64,000 nucleotides of DNA from Salvelinus alpinus (GCF_045679555.1 NC_092100.1:33791106-33855105), one strand, 5' to 3'; positions 11,539 to 22,536 are shown, counted from the first letter of the stretch. Numbers and translations are program-made. Notes: a model not told the origin generated them from the letters alone.

Positions 11539-11958
11539 GCTGCAGCTGTACATAGTCCATCGGTATATAGCCCACCCAATTTACCTACCTCACCCCCCCC
11601 CATACTGCTTTTATTTCCTTTTCTGCTTTTTTTGCACACCAGTATCTCTACTTGCACATGACCATCTGATGATTTACCACTCCAGTGTTAATCTGCTAAA
11701 TTGTAATTATCTGATTTATTGCCTACCTCCTCATGCCTTTTGCACACATTAGATTCTCTTTTTTCTTTTTTTCTACCATGTTATTGACTTGTTTATTGTT
11801 TACTCCATGTGTAACTCTGTGTTGTTGTCTGTTCACACTGCTATGCTTTATCTTGGCCAGGTCGCAGTTGCAAATGAGAACTTGTTCTCAACTAGCCTAC
11901 CTGGTTAAATAAAGGTAAAAAAAATAAATAAAAAAAAATTAAAAAAAAAATTAAAAAG
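11539..11958 (+). mobile_element. 3' end of a salmonid LINE, 5' truncated
   Basis: A plus-strand LINE 3' UTR: catactgcttttatttcctt, ccatgtgtaactctgtgttg and ggccaggtcgcagttgcaaa, then the terminal ctacctggttaaataaaggt and an A-rich tail with aaataaaaa. The ending closely resembles the tails of the HpaI and 5S SINEs in this window, consistent with SINEs being copied by this LINE's reverse transcriptase. No coding part remains. Confidence 0.8.
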
Positions 11959-12302
11959 TAGAGCCAATGGCCATGGGGTAAATTGAGCCAACGGCCAGCA
12001 TACCCCCATACAAATAATGATTACATAGTGATTGCATAGTATTTTTGCAATGTGTCATGCATATGAATAGCATTTTTATTGTTACAGGGAATACGTCATT
12101 ATGCCCTGTGTATAGAAAGCCTCAAATGCAGAGAACTTGCCTAAGAATTGGCACATTGAAAAAACCTCCCTGTTCTAGACAACTGGTCTAGAAATGGAAG
12201 GGTAAGTGATGTTGAACAGAGAGATCTATATATGAATGTAGACATACATTTAAGATATACAATACACCACACCCCCATTCCATGAATTAAACTTGGAACT
12301 AT

Positions 12303-12640
12303 CGGCCTCCTGAGTGGAGCAGTGGTCTAAGGCATCGTCCAGGTTACGGGAGGGTTTGGCCAGCCAGGATTTCATTGTCCCATTGTGCTCTAGCGACTCC
12401 TTGTGGCGGGCCGGGCACCTGCAAGCTGACTCCGGTCACTATTTGGACGGTGTTTCCTCCGACACATTGCTGCGGCTGGCTTCCGGATTAAGCGAGCAGT
12501 GTGTCAAGAAGCAGTGCGACTTGGCAGGATCGTGTTTCGAAGGACGCATGGCTCTCGACATTTGCCTCTCGTCCGTAGGGGAGTTGCAGCGATGGGACAA
12601 GACTGTAATTGGATATCACAAAAAAGGGGTAAAAGTGCAA
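12303..12640 (+). mobile_element. SmaI/SlmI-type SINE, internally deleted
   Basis: A plus-strand relative of the complete SINE at 10259-10731. It keeps the start (ggcctcctgagtggagcagt) and the body from about 12338 onward (ttacgggagggtttggccag, tcctccgacacattgctgcg) to the 3' end. About 100 bp holding most of the tRNA-like head and the B box are missing between. Higher divergence indicates an older copy. The ORF at 12314-12646 is chance. Confidence 0.82.
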
Positions 12641-12790
12641 AAATAAGATGAAAAAAATATAAAAAATACTTTTAACTACCAGCACCAGCACCATCACCCA
12701 CTTACCCAAAGGTGGCTCAACATACTCTGTCCCTATGCTCAACTAAACCCATACCCAGGGTAAGTTGTTCCAAGAGACCACTTTTTTTGA

Positions 12791-13482
12791 CAAGCTGTTT
12801 TCAAAACTGTTATGTTTACACACATTCTGATTATTTCCAGAGATACACAACGTCCTGAAATATATGTAGAAATCTTTGTTAGAAATAATACTATATTTCC
12901 CTTGATCTAGTGATGCTGAATGTAAAAAATGGCTCAACATTCTCCCCTACATTTTGCTTGTCATTTATTTTCCAGCTGTTTTAAACAGTGAACAAAGTTG
13001 ACTTTTTTATTAGGTCATGCAGCTGAATCCTGAAATCACTTGAGATTTTAGTAAGGCCTTGAAGGCAAAGTTTACCATTGTATGGGCATGTCAGAATGAT
13101 GGCTGCCTCAGTGCTTGATGTGGTGCCATCAATGCTTCACTAGGGTTTTACTGATATTTACTCCTTATTCGTCCCTACATAGCCATCATTCAACTCTTAT
13201 CCAGCACCATGGACAAACTGTACAGGCCAGAAACACACTCCCCAGATGAGTAGGAAAACTACAGTGTATTTTTTCAGTAACAACATGTCATGCTTTGATT
13301 TGTGTTTAAAAATAGAAATAGAAATTAGATACATGTGATCAAAACATTACATTATTTAATTTGGAAAAGGGACCTGGAAATGGGAGTTCTTTCACCTCCC
13401 TCGTCAGATGCATTTTCTACATCTCACGCCTCACTCTCTCCCTCTAATGAAATCACATCAATCACCTTGCTAATATTGAGTT
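12791..13482 (+). repeat. Arm 1 of a 0.7-kb inverted duplication (partner 37715-38563)
   Basis: This stretch is present in reverse complement at 37715-38563, where a SINE of about 185 bp interrupts it. Shared text includes ccatcaatgcttcactaggg (partner: ccctagtgaagtattgatgg) and acagtgtattttttcagtaa. The shared region runs across three different units: the inner right end of the TA-flanked element, a unique 0.5-kb middle, and a few bases of a Tc1 end. The two loci therefore share insertion junctions. Confidence 0.8.
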
Positions 13483-13966
13483 TCCCCCAGAATAGCCTCA
13501 ATTCGTCGGGCATGGACTCTACAAAGTGTTGAAAGCGTTCCACAGGGATGCTGGCCCATGTTGACTCCAATGCTTCCCACAGTTGTGTCAAGTTGGCTGG
13601 ATGTCCTGAGGGTGGTGGACCATTCTTGATACACACGGGAAACTGTTGAGCGTGAAAAACCCAGCAGTGTTGCAGTTCTTGACACAAACCTGTGCACCTG
13701 GCACCTACTACCATACTCCACTCAAAGCCACTTAAATATTTAGTCTTGCCCATTCACCCTCCGAATGGCACACATACAGAATCCATGTCTCAATTGTCTC
13801 AAGGCTTTAAAATAATTATTTAACCTGTCTCCTCCGCTTCATCTACACTGATTGATGTGCATTTAAGAAGTGACGTCAATAAGGGATCATAGCTTTCACC
13901 TGGATTCATCTGGTCAGTCTGTGTCAGAGAAAGAGCAGGTGTTCTTAATGTTCTATATATTCAGTG
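13464..13966 (-). pseudogene. Tc1-like element remnant with transposase C-terminus
   Basis: A minus-strand Tc1 derivative. Its outer end, gttctatatattcagtg, ends at 13966 and is followed by TA. The minus-strand frame 13424-13753 gives [20 protein letters not shown], which is the C-terminal segment of Tc1-like transposases; an N-terminal helix-turn-helix trace is in another frame. The catalytic core is deleted. The other end is cut at 13464, where the inverted-duplication sequence begins, and the same cut occurs at 37.7 kb. Confidence 0.75.
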
Positions 13967-15373
13967 TATATACCTAGAGTGAGTGATTTACAGTGTTATT
14001 CAGAAGACTAGATGTTCCATTTGTGCTGCTGTTGTTTTTTGTAGGAAATACTCCACATCCCCTCATAATGACCCTGGGTGGGTCACTGGTATAAGTGGTT
14101 TTGGTGTGAAGGTGATTCAGGGTTCCTAGAAATCATGACGCATCACCTCAGTCTATTGTTGTTTACCCTCTTTCCTGTTACTACAACTATAGTGATCATG
14201 CCAAGAAGATTTGAGAATGATGTTCTTTGAAAACACCATTCATGTGGAGAGCCATGTGTTCTTCAGGCTGACATATCCAGTCCAGTTCAACTCAGATAGA
14301 GGGGCTCCCATTGACTCTGATGGGTGTGTTATGTCTGTATGGACTGGGTGGGTTTCAGAACAAAACGTGGTTCTTCCTGTGCTCTAATTTGTTATTGTGC
14401 GTAGATAAAAGGTGCTCAGGAGGACACACCCTTGGCCACAGGAACTGCTCCCTCCTTCCCCAAGCGGAAACATACTGTAACATAGTCCATCTGAAGTCCC
14501 ACCCTCATTAATAGGAATACGAAGAGGCAGCCAGCTGCAATAACAGGTTGCAGTGCGAGTAGAGATTTCATTCTAGACATCATGTGTTTTGTGTTCTCTC
14601 TGGAGGAGATTGCTGTTAAAAACATTTGTAGGGGGAGGCTATGAATGTCAATGCAACATCGTTGTAGTGCTGCTGTAAAAGTACAGACATATCTACACCC
14701 TTCCATATTTTATAGTGTGCAGTGAGTTTGTTGTTTGAGAGTAATGGAGAGGTTCCTCTGTGAACCTGATATTAAAAGGGGTGTAATTGGAGAAGGGAGG
14801 CAGATTTGCAGCCAGATTTAGCCCAGAACAAAAAGGGTATTAGGATTTCCATGCTGTAGGCATCCATGCATGGATGTGTAATTATGCCATGCAGCAGTAT
14901 TATTGGACCCGTAGGGACAAGGAAGCGTGAAGATTGAGGAGCAGCAGCTCAATTTAAGAAGAATAAATCCTCGGAAATCATCTCTGCAGGCTCCTCATGA
15001 CAGACTTCAGAAATAATCCCAGCAGGTTGAGTCCTGAGTTGTCAAAATACATCTGCTCAGATGATACCTCATTGAGTGATTTCAGTAAACATAGAGGAAG
15101 GGGGCTTTGAAATGAGGTGCTGATGTTATGACACAAGGCCTGTGTCCATCAGACGAACAAGAAATATGCTGGCGATGGGTCTGCATCGCATCACAACACC
15201 CGCCAAGGCAACGTTTTGACACATTTCTCTGTTTCTGTCAAAAAGTCTTTCAACTAATGAGTCACTCTCCAACTCCTTACAGTTATTTTTACCCACTTGT
15301 CTGATGTTTCTGTGTGGTGGTCAGGTGTCTGTATGGCAGTTCCTCACCTATAGAGACATGATTACTGTCTACA
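13967..15373. other. Unique non-coding stretch, possibly conserved in part
   Basis: No repeat or gene is recognised over 1.4 kb. The part 14790-15190 has balanced composition, AT-rich homeobox-like words (gtgtaattatg) and a 16-bp perfect palindrome catccatgcatggatg at 14861-14876. This is the kind of sequence worth testing for conservation; nothing in it proves function. Confidence 0.35.
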
Positions 15374-15375
15374 GC

Positions 15376-15600
15376 AGGGTTCCCCAACTGGCGACCCGTG
15401 GGCCAAATATGGCCCGTGGGTGATTTTATTTTGCTCCCCAAGTTTTCTGGAGAATCTTGTTTCTGGGGGGAGGAGGAGGGTTGGACATAAAAGTCCTATA
15501 TTCTAAATGTGTTTCTGTGTGATGGTTGAACAGTATTGTACAGTCTCCTCTTTTTGGACTTTTCTTTTTGATTTGGGGATTTTTTACAGATCTGCTTTAA
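15376..15600. mobile_element. hAT-like MITE fragment
   Basis: It begins cagggttccccaactggcga and continues gggccaaatatggcccgtgg, matching a common fish hAT-type terminal sequence. The other end is not identified. Confidence 0.5.
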
Positions 15601-16699
15601 TTCCCCCAACAAAGAAGAAACAAAACAGAGAATAATTCTGTCTGGCAACTTGTTATTATGGTTAGGTTTCCCCTAGCAGACAGTGTCCATCATTATGTCT
15701 CCTCATAATGTTATGGTTGTCAAAGTTATTGTGTTCTTCTCTCCGTGACCTTTCAACTCCTCTCCAGCTCTTTGATCAGCCTGATTTGTTCCAAGCCTAC
15801 TCCTGCCCCCAAGTGAATGTCTCTATTCTAAACCACTGAGAGGTCAGCCTCAGGTCTCGGGCATGTTTTTCTGAAACTGCTTCTAAATATGAATGAAAAG
15901 GTACAGTATTATGCTGCCATTATGCTGCCAAAGCCATTTTCAATGGGTTCAGTTCAGTGAATGAAACCATATGCGTCTATGGTATGACATTGTCTTTGTT
16001 TAATCTTTTCAATTACTACATAAGAATGTTACTCAATTGACCGTGACAGGATTCATCCATACATTTACTGGAGCCACAGCCACCTCTTTGCCACTTATAT
16101 CCAGTTTTACCACAGAATCTGATCACCAGTTGTCCCGGTGGTACATTTTAACTGTATTTATAGCTGACGTTCTCTCAGTCTACAAATACGTGCCCATTTT
16201 CTGCCATGGGTTTGACTTATGTATCAAGCAGTTTTGTGTTTATAATTCCAAAGATGTGTAAGTACAGTATGTGAACGTCCCATAGCTTACGCCCACAATG
16301 GGCTGTTGGAAAGAACATGTCATGTCATCCTCTCCCTCAGCCCACATTGACCTGTCAGAGAGGTTACAGTCATGCATTTCTGCATGTGAGTAGCACATTC
16401 TGAACTAATCTGATTCATATCCTCCTATCCTATTGGAAATCAAATCCAAAGTTCAGAAAGCATCCTGGGCGAAATGGCTATGGTACACCGTCATAGGTTT
16501 CACAAATTACAGCACGTACAGAATATTGTTTATTAGGGATGCCAGGCACGGTTAATCGAATATCCGGATATCCGAACGGATGTTAGTAATCAATTACTTG
16601 AGTGAGTGTTAATTTTTTGAGTGTTTTTTTGTTGTTGCCTATTTTAATGATGAAATATATTTGTCTAAGTTCAATTATCCTTGTGACATTTTTACTTAC
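15601..16699. other. Unique sequence
   Basis: No gene recognised. A short stretch at 16545-16600 (cgaatatccggatatccgaa) is a transposon-like, partly palindromic motif. Confidence 0.35.
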
Positions 16700-16774
16700 A
16701 AGTATTTTATTTTTTATTTGTTTCACCTTTATTTAACTAGGCAAGTCAGTTTAAGAACACATTCTTATTTTCAG
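16700..16774 (-). mobile_element. HpaI-type SINE tail, truncated
   Basis: Only the LINE-like tail of a minus-strand HpaI SINE is left (ttatttaactaggcaagtca). It stops at the Tc1 copy that starts at 16779, which probably inserted into it; the rest of the SINE does not reappear on the far side. Confidence 0.7.
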
Positions 16775-16778
16775 TATA

Positions 16779-17360
16779 CAGTGCATTCGGAAAGTATTCA
16801 GACCCCTTCCTTTTTCCACATTTTTCCTCCAATTTTTTCAATTTTGTTACGTTACAGCCTTATTCTAAAATGGATTAAATAAAAAGAATGTAGTCATCAA
16901 TCTACACATAATACCCCATAAAGACAAAGAGAAAATGGGTTTTTGGACATTTTTGCAAATGTATTCAAATCAAAACAGCATTATCTTAGTTACAGAAGTA
17001 TTCAGACCCTTTGCTATGAGACTCGAAATTGATCTCAAGTGCATCCTGTTTCCATTGATCATCCTTGAGATGTTTCTACAACTTGATTGGAGTCCACCTG
17101 TGGTAAACTCAATTGATTGGACATGAACCTTCCAAAATGACAACCATCTCTGCAGCACTCCACCAATCAGGACTTTATGGTAGAGTGGCCAGACGGAAGT
17201 CACTCCTCAGTAAAAGGCACATGACAGCCCACTTGGAGTTTGCCAAAGGGCACCTAAAGGACTCAGACCATGAGAAACAAGATTCTCTGGTCTGATGAAA
17301 CCAAGATTGAACTATTTGACCTGAATGCTAAGCGTCACATCTGGAGGAAACCAGGCATGA
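16779..17360 (+). mobile_element. Tc1-like transposon, deleted and 3' truncated
   Basis: The left end cagtgcattcggaaagtatt follows TA at 16777-16778 and is related to the ends at 5292 and 30305. The 5' UTR is intact to about 17120, then the sequence jumps into the middle of the transposase. The element stops near 17360 without a right end. Confidence 0.8.
17122..17357 (+). pseudogene. Tc1-like transposase fragment
   Basis: The reading covers residues around the start of the catalytic domain: SGLYGRVARRKSLLSKRHM followed, after a one-base frame change near 17270, by WSDETKIELFDLNAKRHIWR. The first catalytic aspartate of the DDE triad is in WSDETK. The N-terminal DNA-binding region is deleted and everything after RKPG is lost, so the other two acidic residues are absent. 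Confidence 0.8.
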
Positions 17361-17465
17361 AAAAAAAAATATCCCCAAATAGGGTTTACATCTTATCAAA
17401 TAACCTCTCACCAAGAAGTGATGTAAACATTTGGCACACAACGAAAGATATTGTTGGCATGTTTA

Positions 17466-17740
17466 AAGGCCCAATGCAGCCATTTTTATATCAATATCAA
17501 ATCATTTCTGGGTAACAATTAAGTAATTTACTATAATAGTTTTACATTAAAATGGTCTAAAAGAAACAAAAATTTATTTTTAGCTGAAAAATATTTCTCA
17601 AGCAAGAATTTGGCTAGGACTGTCTTGGATTGGTCTGAGTGGGGAGGGGAAAACTGAAAACTAGCTGTTATTAGAGAGAGGTTTGGAACTCTCTTTGTTA
17701 TTGGTCTATTAATCCTTTAGAGCCTAATATAATTATAGAA
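17466..17740 (+). mobile_element. TTAA-flanked MITE, left half
   Basis: It starts in tttaaaggcccaatgcagcc and includes ctgggtaacaattaagta and gaggggaaaactgaaaacta. Its counterpart terminus, gactgcactgggcctttaa, ends the fragment at 25413. TTAA at the end suggests a piggyBac-type target, as inference. The right half is missing here. Confidence 0.6.
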
Positions 17741-18190
17741 TGCTGCTGTAGGTTACCGTGGAATTTTCAAGATAAAGCTATTTTCCTCACACATTTCAAA
17801 GAAGCAGACATAGCTCAAAAACAAAGAACAAATTACATTACAAGTTAACTTAGTTTTAAAGAGCACAACTTTGTCTTTAATATGAAACCATATTCATGTC
17901 AATACTAATAACACTATTTTTGTCTTCCATTTTGTAAAGAGTGACATTCACTATCAAAAAACGATTAACACTCATCACAACAAAAAACTCCAGAATATTT
18001 AAATTGTAGTAAATTTGACTTAATTACTCACTCAAAATGTACCAAGTATATTATTTATAATCCTAAATGTAACCAGAGGACAATATTCAGAAAGTATTTC
18101 AATACCCACACAAAGTAGGCTTTTTGATTGTCAATGATTTTTACTTCTGTAACAACGTAGAAATGCAAACAACTATTCAGAGGCTATTTC
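17741..18190. other. AT-rich sequence before minisatellite
   Basis: No gene. From about 18112 (acaaagtaggcttttt) it is the upstream part of a longer duplicated unit whose second copy begins near 19029. Confidence 0.45.
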
Positions 18191-18710
18191 AAAATGTACA
18201 TATCCTCTCTTAATAAGATTTAGTACAGACCAGGCCTGACACAAAATGTACATATCCTCTCTTAATAAGATTTAGTACAGACCAGGCCTGACACAAAATG
18301 TACATATCCTCTCTTAATAAGATTTAGTACAGACCAGGCCTGACACAAAATGTACATATCCTCTCTTAATAAGATTTAGTACAGACCAGGCCTGACACAA
18401 AATGTACATATCCTCTCTTAATAAGATTTAGTACAGACCAGGCCTGACACAAAATGTACACATCCTCTCTTAATAAGATTTAGTACAGACCAGGCCTGAC
18501 ACAAAATGTACATATCCTCTCTTAATAAGATTTAGTACAGACCAGGCCTGACACAAAATGTACATATCCTCTCTTAATAAGATTTAGTACAGACCAGGCC
18601 TGACACAAAATGTACATATCCTCTCTTAATAAGATTTAGTACAGACCAGGCCTGACACAAAATGTACATATCCTCTCTTAATAAGATTTAGTACAGACCA
18701 GGCCTGACAC
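18191..18710 (+). repeat. Minisatellite: ten 52-bp units
   Basis: Ten head-to-tail copies start at 18191 and every 52 bp after it to 18659. The unit opens aaaatgtacatatcctctct and closes accaggcctgacac. The copies are almost identical; the sixth (18451) differs by one base, tacacatcc for tacatatcc. An eleventh start at 18711 diverges after eight bases. There are no spacers and no coding frame. Such uniformity indicates recent expansion or homogenisation. In a short-read assembly the copy number may be underestimated. Confidence 0.97.
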
Positions 18711-19260
18711 AAAATGTAGAAATAGTACCTTACTTTGACAACAATTTAGTGAATGCAACAATAATTAGTTAGAGACAAATAAAGAGGGAAGATACAAAAC
18801 ACAACTATTTTAAAAAGTACACAATTTCCCTATAAGATTTGTAGGACAAATTCATGTCACACTGTCACTTAAGTGTTTGCATTTAGCCTAGAACATGGCA
18901 TGAAACTTCTTGAAGCACAGCCCCTCCTACAAAGTAGCACAAAATGTAAAAATAGTACTTTGAAAACAATTCAGTAAACACAACAAGTATTGGAAAAAAT
19001 CCAGAGAATGAATCTAAATGCATCCGTACAAAGTAGGCTATTGTATTGACAAAGAGTCAATACAAACAACTATTTAAAAATGTAGATAACCTCTTTCAAT
19101 AAGATTTAGTACAGACTAGGCACGACACAACATTTAGAAATAGTAGCCTACTAACAATTCAGTGACAGGTTGGTGTTAAACACAAGCTCTGATGAAAAAA
19201 AACAGACTCCTACTACTTTTAAAAACAACTCCAAAACCCCTGCCACTGTCACTTTAGGCC
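18711..19260 (+). repeat. Degenerate relatives of the minisatellite and its flank
   Basis: A diverged unit at 19077-19130 (aataagatttagtacagact) corresponds to one 52-bp copy. Flank phrases also recur: aaatagtacctta at 18718, aaatagtactttg at 18951 and aaatagtagccta at 19138. Removing nine extra units puts the two larger copies about 450 bp apart, so an older tandem duplication underlies the array. Confidence 0.7.
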
Positions 19261-19319
19261 CAGGCTGTGTGGTACAAGGGTGAATGGTGGGACTTGGGGC
19301 AGACGCTCTCCATGGAAAC

Positions 19320-19726
19320 GTAGGCTCCCCTCTTGGGTGTGCTCTCCCTCTTCCACTCCCTCTGCTTCCTCCTCTCCATCTTCCTCTCCATGTTCCTCTC
19401 CCCCACTCGCCCTCTTCACTCTCCTCTTCCCCTCTCCCTTCCCTCTCACTCCGCTCCTCCCTCCTCTTCCTCCTCGCTCCACATATCTATCCTTCCTATC
19501 ATCTGTAACTCCTCTTTTTCCCTGCCTTCTGCTGCTGGGCGCCGACTCTACACATCACTTCCCTCGCTTTCACTGACCTAGAGGAACAGACTAACAGAGG
19601 GAGAGGGAGGAAGAGAGAGAGAGGGAGAGAGAGGAGCAGAGCATCAAATGGGATACAACTGTGGTCAGGAACATAATCTCTCTCCCTCTCACGCTCTCTC
19701 TCTTCTTTCCTCTCTTTTTCTCAACC
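19320..19726. repeat. Polypyrimidine, polypurine, polypyrimidine blocks
   Basis: The region 19320-19500 is nearly all C and T on the plus strand, 19596-19640 is nearly all A and G, and 19678-19725 is C and T again. Opposed pyrimidine and purine tracts on one strand can pair and can form triplex DNA. ORFs on both strands here give Ser/Pro/Leu or Glu/Gly/Arg runs and are composition artefacts. Confidence 0.8.
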
Positions 19727-19917
19727 ATGCACATGCTCTCTTCCTAATCATCACCTCTTAGGGGTTTCCAAAATAAATTGTGTGATACAATTACATGCAT
19801 CCCATTCCACACCCACAGTAAACAGTATCATCAGGATGCTATACAGCACTTTCAACCAATCAATGAAAATTAGTTTATGAAGCCCTTAGTGGCCAGATTG
19901 TTTCTCAGTTCATGGTA

Positions 19918-20842
19918 CACTACTATTCAAAAGTTTGGGGTCACTTAGAAATGTCCATGTTTTTGAAAGAAAAAAAAAGAAAAAAGTCCATTAAAATAAC
20001 ATCAAATTGATCAGAAATACAGTGTGACGTTGTTAATGTTGTAAATTACTATTGTAGCTGGAAACGGCAGATTTTTTATGGAATATCTACATAGGTGTTC
20101 AGAGGCCCATTATCAGCAACCATCACTCCTGTGTTCCAATGGAACGTTGTGTAAGCTAATCCAAGTTTATCATTTTAAAAGGCTAATTGATCATTAGAAA
20201 ATCATTTTGCAATTATGTTAGCACAGCTGAAAACTGTTGTTCTGATTAAAGAAGCAATAAAACTGGCCTTCTTTAGACTAGTTGAGTATCTGGAGCATCA
20301 GCATTTGTGGGTTACATGCTCAAAATGGCCAGAAACAAATAACTTTCTTCTGAAACTCGTCAGTCTATTCTTGTTCTGGGAAAGGAAGGCTAATCCATGT
20401 GAGAAAATGCCAAGAAACTGAAGATCTCGTACAACACAGTGTACTGCTCCCTTCACAGAACAGCGCAAACTGGATCTAACCAGAATAGAAAGAGGAGTGG
20501 GAGGCCCCGGTGCACAACTGAGCAAGAGGACAAGTACATTAGAGTGTCTAGTTTGAGAAACAGACACCTCACAAGTCCTCAACTGGCAGCTTGATTAAAC
20601 CGTACCCACAAAACACCAGTCTCAACGTCAACAGTGAAGAGGCAACTCCGGGATGCTGGCCTTCTAGGCAGAGTTCCTCTGTCCAGTGTCTGTGTTCTTT
20701 TGTCCATCTTAATCTTTTCTTTTTATTGACCAGTCTGAGATATGGCTTTTTCTTTGCAACTCTGCCTAAAAGGCCAGAATCCCGGGGTCACCTCTTCACT
20801 GCTGACTTTGAGACTGGTCTTTTGCGGGTACTATTTAATTAA
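19918..20842 (+). mobile_element. Tc1/mariner-type fold-back element, right arm truncated
   Basis: It opens tactattcaaaagtttggg, a familiar terminus in fish. It carries broken transposase-like text (agaagcaataaaactggcct, agaaagaggagtgggaggcc). Near its end it turns back on itself: 20592-20675 and 20758-20842 are inverted copies around an 82-bp centre. The complete family member would be a palindrome of almost its whole length; here the right arm stops where LINE copy B begins. No intact frame is present. Confidence 0.75.
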
Positions 20843-20856
20843 GATTAGCCATTTGA

Positions 20857-21805
20857 TTAGCTGTTCTGGAGTCTTATGGATTGGGTGTAGAAGCTGTTTA
20901 GAAGCCTCTTGGACCTAGACTTGGCGCTCCGGTACCGCTTGCCATGCGGTAGCAGGGAGAACAGTCTATGACTTGGGTGGCGGGAGTCTTTGAAAATTTT
21001 TAGGGCCTTCCTCTGACACCGCCTGGTATAGAGTTCCTGGATGGCAGGAAGCTTGGGCCCGGTGATGTACTGGGCCGTACGCGCTACCCTCTGTAGTGCC
21101 TTGCAGTCAGAGGTTGAGCAGTTGCCATACCAGGCTGTGATGCAACCTGTCAGGATGCTTTCGATGGTGCAGCTGTAAAACCTTTTGAGGATCTGAGGAC
21201 CCATGCCTCTTCAGTCTCCTAATGGGGAGAAGATTTTGTTGTGCCCTCTTCACAACTGTCTCGGTGTGCTTGGACCATGTTAGTTTGTTGGTGACGTGGA
21301 CGCCAAGGAACTTGAAGCTCTCAACCTGCTCCACTACAGCCCCGTCAATGAGAATGGGGGGCGTGCTCAGTCCTCATTTTCCTGTAGTCCACAATCATCT
21401 CCTTTGTCTTGATCACGTTGAGGGAGAGGTTGCTGTCCTTGCACCACACGGTCAGGTCTCTGACCTCCCTATAGGCTGTCAATCGTTGTCGGTGATCAGG
21501 CCTACCACTGTTGTGTCATCTGCAAACTTAATGATGGTGTTGGAGTCGTGCCTGGCCGTGCAGTCATGAGTAAACAGGGAGTATAGGAGGGGACTGAGCA
21601 GGCACCCCTGACGGACCCCCGCGTTGAGGATCAGCGTGACGAATGTGTTGTTACCTACCCTTACCACCTGGGGGGCGGCCCGTCGGAAGTCCAGGATCCA
21701 GTTGCAGAGGGAGGTGTTTAGTCCCAGGATCCTTAGCTTAGTGATGAGCTTTGAGGGCACTCTGGTGTTGAACACTGAGCTGTGGTCAATGAATAGCATT
21801 CTCAC
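20857..21805 (-). pseudogene. LINE B reverse transcriptase palm, thumb and C-terminus
   Basis: This encoded the polymerase that copies the element's RNA at the nicked target. The frame 21479-21805 contains [11 protein letters not shown] (first catalytic aspartate region), [14 protein letters not shown], and [10 protein letters not shown] at residues 94-97 of the reading, the conserved double aspartate. A frameshift follows, then VESFKFLGVHVTNKLTW (21107-21334) and the C-terminus QYITGPKLPAIQELYTRRCQ to a stop at 20857. Active-site residues survive but frameshifts prevent a single product. Confidence 0.85.
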
Positions 21806-21808
21806 ATA

Positions 21809-22536
21809 CAGTTGAAGTCAGAAGTTTACATACACTTTAGCCAAAAACATTTAAACTCAGTTTTTCACAATTCCTGATATTTAATCCAAGTCAATTAGCC
21901 TATCAGAAGCTTCTAAAGCCATGACATTGTCACGCCTTGACCTTAGAGAGACGTTTTATTTCTCTATTTGGTTAGGTCAGGGTGTGATGTGGGGTTGGCA
22001 TTCTATGTTTTGTGTTTCTATGTTTTGGCCGAGTATGGTTCTCAATCAGGGACAGCTGTCTATCGTTGTCTCTGATTGGGAATCATACTTAGGCAGGCTG
22101 TTTTGCCACCTTAGGTTGTGGGATGTGGTTTTTTGTTAGCTCTGAGAAGCCTTCAGAACTTGACGTTCGTTATTCTTTTGTTGTTTTGGTGTTCTGAGAA
22201 ATAAAGAATCATGAACACGTACCACGCTGCACCTTGGTCCACTTCATACGACGAGCGTTACAGACATAATTTTCTGGAATTTTCAAAGCTGTTTAAAGGC
22301 ATAGTCAACCTAGTGTGTTTAAACTTCTGACCCACCGGAATTGTGATACAGTGAATTATAAGTAAAATAATCTGTCTGTAAACAATTGTTGGAAAAATGA
22401 CTTGTGTCATGCACAAAGAAGATGTCCTAACCGACTTTCCAAAACTATAGCTTGTTAACAAGAAATTTGTGGAGTGGTTTAAAAACAAGTTTTAATGACT
22501 CCAACCTAAGTGTATGTAAACTTCCGACTTCAACTG
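21809..22536. mobile_element. Internally deleted Tc1 element (Sleeping Beauty-type ends)
   Basis: Both ends survive: cagttgaagtcagaagttta on the left and ttccgacttcaactg on the right, flanked by TA at 21807-21808 and 22537-22538. Inner repeats (cttctgacccaccggaattg) are also present. All transposase sequence is gone, so it depended on transposase from another copy. It sits inside LINE B and is itself split by a solo LTR. Without the LTR it would be about 390 bp. Confidence 0.9.
21928..22262 (+). mobile_element. Solo LTR nested in Tc1
   Basis: A 335-bp block starting TGTCACGCC and ending CGTTACA, with a 5-bp duplication GACAT at 21923-21927 and 22263-22267. Removing it restores Tc1 sequence. 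It has a promoter-like 5' part and an aaataaagaatc signal near 22200, giving plus orientation. Relatives lie at 34339 and 37573. No internal genes, so it is the product of LTR-LTR recombination. Confidence 0.88.

Larger units (their letters stand above)
11180..12947. mobile_element. TA-flanked TIR element with two nested retroelements
   Basis: The left end is ggggagagtggggtaagttg and the right end is ggctcaacattctcccc, an inverted pair each flanked by TA (11178-11179 and 12948-12949). Inside, phrases such as ggggtaaattgagcc and ggctcaacatactctg recur. A LINE tail (11539-11958) and a SINE (12303-12640) are inserted within it. No transposase frame is seen, so it is a non-autonomous DNA element; the TA flank suggests the Tc1/mariner class but does not prove it. 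Confidence 0.6.

Noticed and set aside
18191..18710. Possible CRISPR-like array
   Set aside because: The 52-bp units are contiguous, have no variable spacers, and the DNA is clearly from a fish.
19249..19581. Proline/serine-rich and glutamate/arginine-rich ORFs
   Set aside because: They follow from the polypyrimidine tract on opposite strands.
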